Positions 43,605 to 52,965 are shown, counted from the first letter of the stretch. The stretch: DNA of 64,000 nucleotides from Paraburkholderia edwinii (GCF_019428685.1 NZ_CP080095.1:2852001-2916000), one strand, 5' to 3'. Numbers and translations are program-made. Notes: a model not told the origin generated them from the sequence alone.

Positions 43605-44588
43605 ATGATAAGAACCACGTTATATGTGCTCGGTGCGCTAAGCGCTGTATCAGGCGCCGCTGTGCTGGCGACGAAGAAGAACAATGCTGCTGCACAGCCG
43701 GCGCGTTCACTGGTCGGGTCTTCGTCGCCAGCACGCAGCGATGTATCGGGCACACTGCCATCGGGCGCACTGCCGCGCGCTCATATCGATGCCGCGCGTG
43801 GATTCAATCACAGTTCCGCCCTGCTCGCCTTCTCCGCGCTAGCCGACAGCGCCGTCGAGCACTATCGCGGTTCGTTCGAGAATCCCGCGATGGTCACGCC
43901 GCTCATCTCCGCGACCTGTGCGCTGCTAGCGGGCTTGCATGGCGGCCGCGACCGCACGGAAGCATCGCATTCCGTCAGGCATGCGATCTATCTGACCGCG
44001 GCGGCCGCCGGCGTCGCGGGCAGCGCGTTTCATCTGTACAACGTGACGAAGCGGCCCGGCGGTTTCAGCTGGCACAACCTGTTTTACGGCGCACCGCTCG
44101 GTGCGCCGATGTCGCTGCTGCTATCGGGTGCGCTCGGCGCAGTCGGCGAACGGTTGCGCAACGAGCCCGCGGTCGATCCACGGCTGTTCGGCATGCCTGC
44201 CGGCAGGGCGCTCGCGCTTGCAGCCGGCATCGGGCTGGTCGGCACGATTGGCGAAGTCGGTCTGCTGCATTTTCGCGGTGCGTTCCAGCATCGCGCGATG
44301 TACGCGCCGGTCACGATTGGGCCGCTTGCCGCGGCATTGCTCGCGAATGCGGCGCTCGCTTCACCGCAACCGCGCTGGTTCACTCGTATCTGGCTACGCA
44401 CGACCGCCGCGTTAGGCTTCGTCGGCACGCTGTTTCATGCGCGCGGTGTTGCGCGCATGCAAGGCGGCTGGCGCAACTGGTCGCAGAACCTGCTCGGCGG
44501 CCCGCCGTTGCCGGCGCCGCCGAGCTTTACCGCGCTCGCGATGGCCGGTCTCGCGGCATTGCGCCTGAGGGAGACCGAGCATGGGTAA
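43605..44588 (+). CDS. Unrecognised polytopic membrane protein beside a GMC dehydrogenase
   Basis: A 327-residue protein I do not recognise. It begins with a helix (TTLYVLGALSAVSGAAVLATKK), then a Ser/Ala-rich loop, and has five or six further helices. Two halves share a pattern: ADSAVEHYRGSFENPAMVTPLISATCALLAG and GEVGLLHFRGAFQHRAMYAPVTIGPLAAALLA, each later followed by SAFHLYNVTKRPGGFSWHNLFYGAPLGAP or TLFHARGVARMQGGWRNWSQNLLGGPPLPAP. This indicates an internal duplication with conserved His residues. It overlaps the next gene by 8 bp, so it is probably part of the dehydrogenase complex, perhaps a quinone- or heme-binding anchor. Confidence 0.75.
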   Translation: MIRTTLYVLGALSAVSGAAVLATKKNNAAAQPARSLVGSSSPARSDVSGTLPSGALPRAHIDAARGFNHSSALLAFSALADSAVEHYRGSFENPAMVTPLISATCALLAGLHGGRDRTEASHSVRHAIYLTAAAAGVAGSAFHLYNVTKRPGGFSWHNLFYGAPLGAPMSLLLSGALGAVGERLRNEPAVDPRLFGMPAGRALALAAGIGLVGTIGEVGLLHFRGAFQHRAMYAPVTIGPLAAALLANAALASPQPRWFTRIWLRTTAALGFVGTLFHARGVARMQGGWRNWSQNLLGGPPLPAPPSFTALAMAGLAALRLRETEHG

Positions 44589-45246
44589 GCACCTGCATGC
44601 GCACCGGCCGCTTCCCGCCTATCCGGACTACGACGTTCTCGACAAGCGCGATTCGCCTTCGTGGGACGACGCGACGCGCAGCGTGATCGACGACCGCATC
44701 GACACACGCGACGAACCCGCGTGGTGCACCCCAGACGAATGGCGCACGCTGCGCGCATTGTGCTCAGTCATCATTCCACAACCGCGGCACCGCCCAGCGG
44801 TGGCGCTCGCAGCGCTCGTCGATCGCAAGATCGCCGCGAACCGGACCGACGGCTATCGCAACGCGAGCCTGCCCGGCTTGCAACAGGCATGGCGCATCGG
44901 TCTGGCCGCACTCGATGACGAAAGCCATCACCGCTATCGCGCCGCATTTGCCGATATCGACGAACACGCTCGCATCGGCCTCGTGCAAGCAATGGAACAC
45001 GGCACGCTGACGCGCGAGGCGTGGCGAAACATGTCGGCAAAGCTCTTTTTTAAACAGCGCGTGCTGCACGATCTCTGCACGACTTACTACGCCCATCCGT
45101 CCTCGTGGAGCGACATCGGCTTCGGCGGACCGGCCAATCCGCGCGGCTACGTACGCATGACGGTCAATCGCCGCGATCCTTGGGAAGCCGTCGACTCGAC
45201 CGGCGAGCAGGCCGCGGAAGAGCGGGAGACACGCCGTGCTCGATGA
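44581..45246 (+). CDS. Gluconate 2-dehydrogenase subunit 3 family protein
   Basis: A 221-residue small subunit of a membrane-bound flavin dehydrogenase. The conserved WCTPDEWRTLRALCSVIIPQP and the C-terminal FFKQRVLHDLCTTYYAHPSSWSDIGFGGPANPRGYV match the family. No Tat signal is evident, while many relatives use one to carry the complex out, so localisation is uncertain. It overlaps both its neighbours. Confidence 0.87.
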   Translation: MGKHLHAHRPLPAYPDYDVLDKRDSPSWDDATRSVIDDRIDTRDEPAWCTPDEWRTLRALCSVIIPQPRHRPAVALAALVDRKIAANRTDGYRNASLPGLQQAWRIGLAALDDESHHRYRAAFADIDEHARIGLVQAMEHGTLTREAWRNMSAKLFFKQRVLHDLCTTYYAHPSSWSDIGFGGPANPRGYVRMTVNRRDPWEAVDSTGEQAAEERETRRAR

Positions 45247-46879
45247 TGCGCTCCGTCATCCGCGCGGCACGAACGGCCGCGCGCCCGACGTCTTTACGCG
45301 TGGCGGCTGGGTGTCGATGCGCGCCTACCCGCAAAACGAAGAGGTCGATTTCGTTATCGTCGGTACCGGCGCCGGTGGCGGCACGCTCGCCTGCCGGCTT
45401 GCCGAGAAAGGCTTCAAGGTCGTCGCGCTCGATGCGGGCGCGTGGTGGCGGCCGCTCGAGGAATTTGCCTCCGACGAGATGCATCAGGCGAAGCTCTACT
45501 GGACCGACGAGCGCATCGTCGACGGCGACGACCCGCTGGTGCTCGGTGCGAACAACAGCGGCAAGGCGGTCGGCGGCAGCACAGTGCACTTCGCGATGGT
45601 GTCGCTGCGCTTCAGGCCGGAATGGTTCAAAGCGCGCACGCTACTCGGCTATGGCGCGGACTGGCCGCTCGACTGGCGCGAAATGTGGCGTTACTACACG
45701 TATGTCGAAGATGCGCTAAAGATCTCCGGGCCCGTGCGCTATCCGTGGGGACCGCGGCGGCCGCGCTATCCGTATCGCGCGCATGAGATGAATGCGGCGG
45801 CCCTCGTGCTGGCCAAAGGCGCCGAAGCGCTCGGCATCGGCTGGAGCCCGACTCCGCTCGCCACGATTTCCGCGCCGCGCGGTAAAGCGCATCCGTGCGT
45901 GTATCGCGGCTTTTGCGTGTCCGGTTGCGCAACCAATGCGAAACAGAGTGCACTCGTCACATGGATTCCGCGCGCGGTCACGGCCGGCGCCGAGATTCGC
46001 GATCTGTCGATGGTGGGCCGTATCGATGTCAATCCGGCTGGGCGCGCCACGGGTGTCGAATACTTTCGCGAAGGCCGCCGGCAATTTCAGCGCGCGCGTC
46101 ATGTTGTCGTGGCCGGCTATGCGATCGAAACGCCTCGACTGCTGCTGATGTCGGCCAACGAGCGCTTTCCCGAGGGCCTCGCGAACCGATCGGGACTGGT
46201 CGGCAAAAACCTGATGGTGCAGTCGAATCAGGCCGTATGGGGCGTGATGGACGACGAAATACGCTGGTACAAAGGGCCGCCGTCGCTTGCGATCAGCGAA
46301 CACTGGAACTACACGGACAAGGGCAAAGACTTTTTCGGCGGCTACGCGTATATGAGCCAGGGACCGTTGCCGATGGTCTGGGCGCAGACGCAACTCGGCC
46401 GTGGCCTCTGGGGCCAGGCGCTGGTCGACGAAATGCAGATGTACAACCATCAGGTGGGACTCAAGATTGTCGGCGAGACGTTGCCGCAGGAGCGCAACCG
46501 CGTGACGCTCGCCGACGAGAAGGACCAGTACGGCTTGCCGATCGCGCGCGTCACATGGAGTTACTGCGACAACGACCGGCGGCTCATTGCGCACTCACTG
46601 CGCTTTATGACCGATGCACTTGGCGCGGCCGGCGCAACGCGTATCTGGGAACAGACCGACGACACCTGCCATCTGAACGGCACGGCGCGCATGGGCGACG
46701 ACCCGGCGACGAGCGTTGTCAATGCCGATTGCCGCAGCTGGGATATTCCGAATCTGTGGATTTGCGACGGATCGGTTTTTCCGACGGTCGGTGGCGTCAA
46801 TCCGTCGCTGACGATTCAGGCGATTGCGTGCCGCACGGCAGACAGAATTGAAGTGCTGGCTGCGCGTGGAGAGTTGTAG
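45236..46879 (+). CDS. GMC family flavin oxidoreductase
   Basis: A 547-residue FAD enzyme, the catalytic subunit of a gluconate/sorbitol-dehydrogenase-like complex. FAD-binding GTGAGGG is at 43-49, GKAVGGSTVHFAMV near 104, the CVYRGFCVSGC segment near 222 is a Cys-rich stretch seen in subunits with a 3Fe-4S cluster, and the C-terminal active site has CHLNGTARMG and GGVNPSLTIQAIACR. It overlaps the small subunit gene by 11 bp. The usual third partner, a multiheme cytochrome c, is not adjacent; the triheme cytochrome at 34457 is a candidate. Confidence 0.92.
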   Translation: MLDDALRHPRGTNGRAPDVFTRGGWVSMRAYPQNEEVDFVIVGTGAGGGTLACRLAEKGFKVVALDAGAWWRPLEEFASDEMHQAKLYWTDERIVDGDDPLVLGANNSGKAVGGSTVHFAMVSLRFRPEWFKARTLLGYGADWPLDWREMWRYYTYVEDALKISGPVRYPWGPRRPRYPYRAHEMNAAALVLAKGAEALGIGWSPTPLATISAPRGKAHPCVYRGFCVSGCATNAKQSALVTWIPRAVTAGAEIRDLSMVGRIDVNPAGRATGVEYFREGRRQFQRARHVVVAGYAIETPRLLLMSANERFPEGLANRSGLVGKNLMVQSNQAVWGVMDDEIRWYKGPPSLAISEHWNYTDKGKDFFGGYAYMSQGPLPMVWAQTQLGRGLWGQALVDEMQMYNHQVGLKIVGETLPQERNRVTLADEKDQYGLPIARVTWSYCDNDRRLIAHSLRFMTDALGAAGATRIWEQTDDTCHLNGTARMGDDPATSVVNADCRSWDIPNLWICDGSVFPTVGGVNPSLTIQAIACRTADRIEVLAARGEL

Positions 46880-46929
46880 CTTGCTCCTGCGCTGGTGCGC
46901 GTCCACTAGAAGAGAAGGAGGGAAAGCTC

Positions 46930-47931
46930 ATGAGCCGCATCCGAAGACCGCAAACCGTCGTCATTACGGGCGCCACGGCAGGCGCGGGCCGCGCCGCCGC
47001 ACTCGAATTCGCGCGGCGCGGCGCCGATGTCGCGCTGCTCGCGCGCGACCCCGCAGCGCTGCAGGACACCGCCGAAGAGGTCCGCGCGCGCGGCGTGCGG
47101 GCGCTGCCGATCGAAGTCGACGTGAGCGATGCGCAAGCAGTCGAGCAAGCCGCGGCTTCGGTCGAAGCGCAGTTGGGCCCAATCGACGTATGGGTCAACA
47201 ACGCGATGGTCACCACCTTCGCGCCGATCGACACGCTGTCGCACGAAGACTTCGCGCGCGTGACGAACGTCACGTATCACGGTTACGTCTGGGGCACGAT
47301 GGCCGCGCTGAAACGCATGATGCGGTCAGACCGCGGCGTGATCGTGCAGGTCGGCTCCGCCCTCGCCTACCGTTCGATTCCGCTGCAATCCGCGTATTGC
47401 GGCGCCAAGCATGCGATACGCGGCTTCACTGACGCACTGCGCTGCGAACTCTATCACCGTAAAAGCCGCATTCACGTGACGATGGTGCAGATGCCGGCGC
47501 TAAACACGCCGCAGTTCGACTGGGCCGAGAACCAGATGGCGCACGCGCCGCGCCCGGTCGCGCCGATCTTTCAACCGGAAGTCGCGGCGCGCGCGATCTA
47601 TTGGGCTGCTACGCATCGTCGTCGCGAAGTGTGGGTCGGCACCTCGTCGATCAAGGCAATCGTCGCGAACCAGTGGATACCGGGCTGGCTCGACCGTTAC
47701 CTCGGCCGCACCGGTATCGATGCGCAGCAGGATCCGCAAGCCGCGAACACTGGGCAACCGTCGAATCTGTGGAAACCGATCAGCAAACTGCATCGTGTAC
47801 ACGGGCGGTTCGATGCGTCTGCTTCGTCGTCGAGCCCGGCTTTATGGCTCGATACACATCGCGGTCTCGTGGTGGTTGCGGCCGCAACTTTCGCGACGCT
47901 CGGCTTCCATCTGTTGCGGCGCCGGGTCTGA
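46930..47931 (+). CDS. Short-chain dehydrogenase with C-terminal membrane anchor
   Basis: A 333-residue NAD(P)-dependent oxidoreductase. The cofactor motif is TGATAGAGRA (TGxxxGxG-like, about 15-24), the structural NNA motif is in WVNNAMV, and the catalytic Ser, Tyr and Lys are in QVGSALAYRSIPLQSAYCGAKHA. After the SDR core (about 260 residues) comes a linker and a terminal hydrophobic helix (HRGLVVVAAATFATLGFHLLRRR), an uncommon membrane tether. GAAGGAGGG precedes the ATG. The GH15 gene starts 2 bp after its stop. Confidence 0.88.
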   Translation: MSRIRRPQTVVITGATAGAGRAAALEFARRGADVALLARDPAALQDTAEEVRARGVRALPIEVDVSDAQAVEQAAASVEAQLGPIDVWVNNAMVTTFAPIDTLSHEDFARVTNVTYHGYVWGTMAALKRMMRSDRGVIVQVGSALAYRSIPLQSAYCGAKHAIRGFTDALRCELYHRKSRIHVTMVQMPALNTPQFDWAENQMAHAPRPVAPIFQPEVAARAIYWAATHRRREVWVGTSSIKAIVANQWIPGWLDRYLGRTGIDAQQDPQAANTGQPSNLWKPISKLHRVHGRFDASASSSSPALWLDTHRGLVVVAAATFATLGFHLLRRRV

Positions 47932-47933
47932 TC

Positions 47934-49703
47934 ATGTCCTCGCGGATCGAGGACTACGCGCTGATCGGCGACGGACACAGTGCCGCCCTCGTCGGCCGCG
48001 ACGGCTCGATCGACTGGCTGTGCTGGCCGTCGTTCGATGCAAGCCCGTGCTTTGCGTCTCTGATAGGCGAACCTGAGAACGGCTACTGGCGCATCGCGCC
48101 CGACGAGCCCGTCGTCGCGGCGCGCCGCCGGTATCGGGGCGCATCGCTCGTGCTCGAAACGACGCTTGAAACCGCCTCCGGCACACTCGAACTGGTCGAC
48201 TGGATGGAATGGGCGGCCACGCCCGCACGGGTTTTCCGGCAGGTGCGCTGTATATCGGGGCGCGTGCGTGTGACAAGCGAACTGGCCGTGCGCTTCAACT
48301 ACGGGTCCGCGCTACCGTGGCATCGCCGCCTCGATGACCGGATCGCCGCGGTCGGCGGCCCGTGGGCACTGTGGCTCGATGCGTCCTGCGTGCCTTCAGC
48401 CGACGCCACGCATATCCGCACCCGCATCGATCTGGCAGCCGGCGAAACGGCCGATTTCGTGCTTACCTGCTGCCGCTCGCATGAACCTCCGGCGCCGCTC
48501 GCGGATGCATCGAAATCGCTTCGCGCAACGCAGCAGTTCTGGCAGCAATGGACCGCGCGGCATCCGGGGCGCGGTCCGTACGCGGAGGCGGTGCTGCGCT
48601 CGCTTATTACGCTGAAGGGCCTGACGAACCGGCTGACCGGTGGTATCGTCGCCGCGCCGACGACCTCGCTGCCCGAACATATCGGCGGCAAGCGCAATTG
48701 GGATTATCGCTACTGCTGGTTGCGCGATGCGAGCTTCACGATGCTGGCGCTCGTCGGCGCAGGCTTCGAAGACGAAGCCGAGGCGTGGCGCGACTGGCTT
48801 ATTCGCGCGATTGCGGGCCATCCTGCGCAAACGCAGATCATGTACACGACCGATGGCGCGCGTCACATTCCCGAATGGGAATGCAAGGCGCTGCCCGGCT
48901 ACGAAGGCTCGCGCCCGGTACGCTTCGGCAATGCTGCCGTCATGCAGTCGCAGCACGACATCTACGGCGAAGTCATGAATGCGCTCTACGTCGCGCGTCG
49001 GCATGGCATGCCGCCGGACGAGGACGCGTGGGGACTCGAATGCGGTTTGATCGATCACGTCGCGGCGATGTGGCGAGAACCCGATAACGGCCTGTGGGAG
49101 TTCCGCGACGGGCGGCGGCATCACACGCTGTCGAAGGTGATGGCGTGGGTGGCGGTCGATCGCGCGATTCGCAGCGCCGATGAATTCGGGCACAGCGCGC
49201 CCGTCGAAGCGTGGAAACGGCTTGCGGCCGCGATACGCGGCGATGTGCTCGCGCATGGCTTCAATGCGCAGGCCAACGCGTTTACGCAGTCGTATGGCAG
49301 CGAGCGGCTCGATGCGAGTCTGTTGCTATTGCCGCTGTTCGGCTTTTTGCCCGCCGACGACTCGCGCATCGCGGCGACGGTCCGCGCGATCGAACAGAAC
49401 CTGATGAGCGAAGGCCTTGTATTGCGCTACCTGGGCGACGGCCACGACATCTCGGCAGACGCACAGCAGGAACCGGTACAGGAAGGCGCGTTTATCGCGT
49501 GCAGCCTGTGGCTCGCACAGGTTCGCCAGATGCAGGGGCGCCACGGCGAAGCACGCGAGCTTTTCGAACGCGTGCTTGCGCTGCGCAACGACGTCGGTCT
49601 GCTATCGGAAGAGTACGACACGGTCGAAAAGCGCCAGTGCGGCAACTTTCCGCAAACGCTATCGCACGTCGCCTTGATCAATGCAGCGTGTATGTTCGAA
49701 TGA
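47934..49703 (+). CDS. Glycoside hydrolase family 15 protein (glucoamylase/trehalase-like)
   Basis: A 589-residue cytoplasmic enzyme. The N-terminal IEDYALIGDGHSAALVGRDGSIDWLCWPSFD is typical of bacterial GH15 proteins; the (alpha/alpha)6 barrel has GGKRNWDYRYCWLRDASFTMLAL near residue 250, DGARHIPEWECKALPGYEGSRPVRFGNAA near 306, and a C-terminal EEYDTVEKRQCGNFPQTLSHVALINAA containing a catalytic Glu. The substrate may be trehalose or alpha-glucans. It is translated together with the SDR. Confidence 0.9.
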   Translation: MSSRIEDYALIGDGHSAALVGRDGSIDWLCWPSFDASPCFASLIGEPENGYWRIAPDEPVVAARRRYRGASLVLETTLETASGTLELVDWMEWAATPARVFRQVRCISGRVRVTSELAVRFNYGSALPWHRRLDDRIAAVGGPWALWLDASCVPSADATHIRTRIDLAAGETADFVLTCCRSHEPPAPLADASKSLRATQQFWQQWTARHPGRGPYAEAVLRSLITLKGLTNRLTGGIVAAPTTSLPEHIGGKRNWDYRYCWLRDASFTMLALVGAGFEDEAEAWRDWLIRAIAGHPAQTQIMYTTDGARHIPEWECKALPGYEGSRPVRFGNAAVMQSQHDIYGEVMNALYVARRHGMPPDEDAWGLECGLIDHVAAMWREPDNGLWEFRDGRRHHTLSKVMAWVAVDRAIRSADEFGHSAPVEAWKRLAAAIRGDVLAHGFNAQANAFTQSYGSERLDASLLLLPLFGFLPADDSRIAATVRAIEQNLMSEGLVLRYLGDGHDISADAQQEPVQEGAFIACSLWLAQVRQMQGRHGEARELFERVLALRNDVGLLSEEYDTVEKRQCGNFPQTLSHVALINAACMFE

Positions 49704-49768
49704 ATATTGTCGGTCCGCCGTCGCACCGCCTCGCGATTACTCGCACACCTCAGGCGCCACGCACGCGA

Positions 49769-50980
49769 TCAACTCGCGTGCTGCATGCGCCTGCCGCCGA
49801 CCGACAGCGCAACCAGGGCCAGCACAACCGACACAGCAGCGAACGCAACGTCAGCCCACACATGTCCGACGCTGCGCGACAGCAGCGCAATGCCGACCAC
49901 CGGTAGCGAGTTCCCCGTATAGCAGCAAAGCAGATAGGCGGACAACAATTCCGCGCGCTTTTCGGCCGGCGCCATGCGATTCGCTTCCTGCAGACTGCCG
50001 CGAAAACCGAGCGCCGATGCGATGCCGCCAACCGCGGTCGCGATGATCAGCAAAGTCATCGATCCGGCGATTTGCGCCCACAGCAGCAGTCCGAGACTCG
50101 GTGGAAGCAGCCACAGGCCGGCCGTCATCGCGCTGCGTGCGGCCAGCGTTTTCGTCACAAGTACGGTAACGGTACTGACCGCGAACAGCTCCGCCACGAC
50201 CGCGCCGCTTAACGCCGGACTATGCTTTTGCATGCTGTGCTGTAACAGGCTCGGCAATAGCGCCGCGTAGAAGCCGAGCAGCGCAAACGTCGCGAATGCG
50301 GTCAGTGCCGGCGTGACAAACGGCGCACGCAGATCCGCCGGTACGCCGATACGCGGCTTGAGCCGGAGATCGGCGGCCTTGTGCGTAGGGTGCTCAACCG
50401 TTTCGTGTGACAGCGCGGCGAGCACCGCGGTCGCGATGAGCGCCGCAAGATAGACGACGAACACCGTGCGCAACGGCCAGGGCGCGAATTGCGCGAGGAG
50501 CCCCGCGATGAGCACTCCCGCGGCCAGCCCTGCGAGGTTGACCGCGGCGGCAAGCCGGCTCGCCGCCGCCTTATCGTGCGCCGGGTGCAGTTCGGCGATC
50601 CATGCGGTCGCCGCCGCCGCGCCTACGCCGATCGCAAGGCCGCTTGCGGCACGCGCGATGAAGAGCCATGCGGGCTGCATTGCAAACAGGAACATCAACG
50701 TGCTGACGATCGCCACTGCAAGCACGATGAAACTGGTCCATCGACGCCCCGCCTGGTCCGAGATGCGTCCGAACAGAAAAAGCGCGCCGAGATTGCCGAT
50801 CACATAGGACGCGTAGACCAGTGTGACGACCAGTTCGGAGAGTCCGAACGCCTGCTGGTAAAGCGGATAAAGCGGTGTCACGAGCGGACTGCCTGCGTAT
50901 AGCACACCGAGCACCAGCGCCGCCGCGATCAGCGACAGCAGGCTGCCTCGCTCCGTTCGCCGCTGCGTGGGCGAATCCAT
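49769..50980 (-). CDS. MFS transporter
   Basis: A 403-residue twelve-helix transporter. Motif A is GRISDQAGRRWT between helices 2 and 3; helix 4 has FIARAASGLAIGVGAAAATAWIAEL; helix 11 region has GGIASALGFRGSLQEANRMAPAEKRAEL. No domain extensions. The ATG at 50980 has GGGAGA; the frame is open further upstream but that part overlaps the SDR gene antisense-free frame and is not coding. It is separated from the SDR gene upstream by 80 bp on the same strand. Substrate unknown. Confidence 0.85.
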   Translation of the reverse strand: MDSPTQRRTERGSLLSLIAAALVLGVLYAGSPLVTPLYPLYQQAFGLSELVVTLVYASYVIGNLGALFLFGRISDQAGRRWTSFIVLAVAIVSTLMFLFAMQPAWLFIARAASGLAIGVGAAAATAWIAELHPAHDKAAASRLAAAVNLAGLAAGVLIAGLLAQFAPWPLRTVFVVYLAALIATAVLAALSHETVEHPTHKAADLRLKPRIGVPADLRAPFVTPALTAFATFALLGFYAALLPSLLQHSMQKHSPALSGAVVAELFAVSTVTVLVTKTLAARSAMTAGLWLLPPSLGLLLWAQIAGSMTLLIIATAVGGIASALGFRGSLQEANRMAPAEKRAELLSAYLLCCYTGNSLPVVGIALLSRSVGHVWADVAFAAVSVVLALVALSVGGRRMQHAS

Positions 50981-51060
50981 GCGTGTCTCCCGAATCAGCG
51001 TTTCCTTCCGGTGGAAAGGAGCAAGCGCTATTCCGAAGCATTGCAGCGGCGACCACTCCC

Positions 51061-51846
51061 CTAGCCGACCAGCAACGACTGCCCGCCGTCGATCCACACC
51101 GGCGTACCCGTGATGAACCGTGCCCGATCCGACGACAGATAGACGACCATTTCCGCAATATCGTCGCTGCTGCCCGCCTTGCCGTCCGTGAGCGGAATCT
51201 TGCCTTGCGGATATTCGGCCACTTCCGATGCTTCGCTTGCCGAACGGGTCTGGGTGTTTTCGTCGATCTCGGTGTCGATTTTTCCCGGGCAGATGACGTT
51301 CACGCGAATCTTGTGCTTGGCGAGTTCGAGCGCCGTCATCTGGCCGAGCGCGAGCAAACCGGCCTTCGTCGTCGAATAGGCCGATGCACCGCCGTGACTG
51401 AACACGCGCGTGCCGTTGATCGACGAGACGATCACGACCGAGCCGCCACCCGCGCGCTTCAGATGCGGTACGGTCAGATGCAGCGTCATATACGCACCGC
51501 GCAGGTTGGTGTTGATCGTGTTGTCCCATTCGGCGGGCTTCAACTCGTCAATCGGCGCCCATACGCCGTTGATGCCCGCGTTCGCCACGACGATATCGAG
51601 CCTGCCGCTCTGCGAGATCGCATGGTCGAGCTCCTGGCCGAAGCCAAGATCGTCGCGAATGTCGGCCGTAAAGCCGAACGCGTCGCCGCCTTGCTTGACG
51701 ATCTCGTCGACGGTCGCGCGTGTTTCGTCGTCCTTATGCGCGTGCACGATCACTTTTGCGCCGGCCGCCGCGAGATGCAGCGCGCTAGCCTTGCCGATGC
51801 CCGACCCCGCGCCCGTGACGAACGCAGTCTTGTTTTGCAGGTTCAT
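51061..51846 (-). CDS. Short-chain dehydrogenase/reductase
   Basis: A 261-residue classical SDR, glucose-1-dehydrogenase/3-ketoacyl reductase type. NAD(P) motif TGAGSGIGKA (about 11-20), NAG motif VVANAGINGVW, catalytic Ser in IVSSINGT, YSTTKAGLL (Tyr and Lys), and the terminal GTPVWIDGGQSLLVG are all present. The ATG at 51846 has GGAGGA. Substrate not predictable. Confidence 0.92.
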   Translation of the reverse strand: MNLQNKTAFVTGAGSGIGKASALHLAAAGAKVIVHAHKDDETRATVDEIVKQGGDAFGFTADIRDDLGFGQELDHAISQSGRLDIVVANAGINGVWAPIDELKPAEWDNTINTNLRGAYMTLHLTVPHLKRAGGGSVVIVSSINGTRVFSHGGASAYSTTKAGLLALGQMTALELAKHKIRVNVICPGKIDTEIDENTQTRSASEASEVAEYPQGKIPLTDGKAGSSDDIAEMVVYLSSDRARFITGTPVWIDGGQSLLVG

Positions 51847-52011
51847 TCGTTTCCTCCGCTGAAATATTGACGCCATGTCGTGCATTTGTTTGCTCGATCG
51901 CGCGGTTCGCGCGTTTGGCACGGTGTTGCGTGGTCTGATGTCACGCGTTTTCGCTCGCGCGTTTTCGGTCGCGTTTTCGTCCACGCGTTTCGCACGCGCG
52001 GCTGTGTTTGG

Positions 52012-52182
52012 TCAGCCGCCACCTATGCCTTGCAGCACCTTGCCGGTGCCGCCGCAGACGTCGCAGCGTTCGCCTTCGACCATGCCGGTGCCCTGACAAG
52101 CGGCGCAGATGTCCTCGCCAACGCCGGGAGCATCCGGCGGTCCTTCGTCGCCCGGCGAGAGCGGTTTCTGATCGGGCTGCAT
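52012..52182 (-). CDS. Small zinc-finger-like protein with two CxxCxGxG motifs
   Basis: A 56-residue protein. Residues 27-50 contain CAACQGTG and CDVCGGTG, a pair of DnaJ-type zinc-binding half-sites that would form one zinc centre. The rest is acidic and Pro-rich. The ATG at 52182 has GGAGG five bases before it; an ATG at 52194 is less likely. Small proteins of this type are common in Burkholderiales; the partner is unknown. Confidence 0.65.
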   Translation of the reverse strand: MQPDQKPLSPGDEGPPDAPGVGEDICAACQGTGMVEGERCDVCGGTGKVLQGIGGG

Positions 52183-52201
52183 GATGTCCTCCATGTTCGG
52201 T

Positions 52202-52233
52202 TGCGTTGCTGCGTTGCTGCGTTGCTGCGTTGC
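52202..52233. repeat. 8-bp tandem repeat
   Basis: Four perfect copies of TGCGTTGC lie just upstream of the small zinc-finger gene, in its leader or promoter. Copy number may vary. Confidence 0.85.
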
Positions 52234-52261
52234 TGTGTTCCAGCGTCCAGGCGTTCCCGCC

Positions 52262-52531
52262 TCAGGACTTGCGGGTAGCGCCGGCCCGCTTGCGCTGCGA
52301 GGGGCGTCCGCCGCCGCCCGGCGGCTCTGGGTGATTGCCCGTGCCATGCGGCACTTCTGCCGTTTGCTCAGGATGCACATTCGCACGTGACGGATTCGAT
52401 TGCTTCATGGCTTCGGTGGGTTCGGTGGATTCGCCAGCGTTGCGCGGCTCGCGTTGACCGCCCGCGTTGCGATCGGATTCGCGAGGATCGAGCGGCGGCG
52501 GTTCGCCGTTGCGGTGTTCGTTCGGTGGCAT
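52262..52531 (-). CDS. Small hydrophilic hypothetical protein
   Basis: An 89-residue protein rich in Pro, Glu, Arg, Gly and Asn with no hydrophobic core (start MPPNEHRNGEPPPLDPRESD, end GRPSQRKRAGATRKS). Probably intrinsically disordered. AAGGAG precedes the ATG at 52531. Same-strand neighbour of the small zinc-finger gene. Function unknown. Confidence 0.55.
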   Translation of the reverse strand: MPPNEHRNGEPPPLDPRESDRNAGGQREPRNAGESTEPTEAMKQSNPSRANVHPEQTAEVPHGTGNHPEPPGGGGRPSQRKRAGATRKS

Positions 52532-52725
52532 GGATTGCTCCTTTGAAGACGCTTGCATGAAGCGCAGCAACCAACGGGCCAAAGCAAGATACAAGCGGGA
52601 ATTTGCGAGACAAAGCGCGAAGTACCGCAAAGCGTGGCAAAGCGAAACGACACTCGGCGAAAGCATCAGGTACACCCGATGCGCGTTTGCTATTAGTCGG
52701 CATTCAGCATTCAGGGAGACCCAAC

Positions 52726-52965
52726 ATGAGCATCACGACCATTCGTGTATCGGACACTGAAGTGCAGGTCGAGCAAACGATCTACGCGTTTGCAAAAAAG
52801 GACGCTGCCGCCGCGTTCCAGCTTTGCCTGGCCTATCATTCGATCGATACCTGCGGTCGCGAGCAGCCGCCCGTGTCGACGCGTTCGGCGGTCGCGGACG
52901 TCAAGCCCGAGGACCCGAATCGCGACAGCACGATTTCTCCGACGGTCGGCGGTATGCCGTTATGA
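52726..52965 (+). CDS. Small hypothetical protein
   Basis: A 79-residue protein I do not recognise. The first half may fold (VSDTEVQVEQTIYAFAKKDAAAAFQLCLAYHSI), the second is polar (DVKPEDPNRDSTISPTVGG). AGGGAGA precedes the ATG. It is divergent from the small gene at 52531. Confidence 0.55.
   Translation: MSITTIRVSDTEVQVEQTIYAFAKKDAAAAFQLCLAYHSIDTCGREQPPVSTRSAVADVKPEDPNRDSTISPTVGGMPL

Noticed and set aside
50981..51529. Upstream in-frame extension of the MFS gene at 49769
   Set aside because: It runs through the SDR gene in another frame and has no family similarity; a good ribosome site precedes the ATG at 50980.
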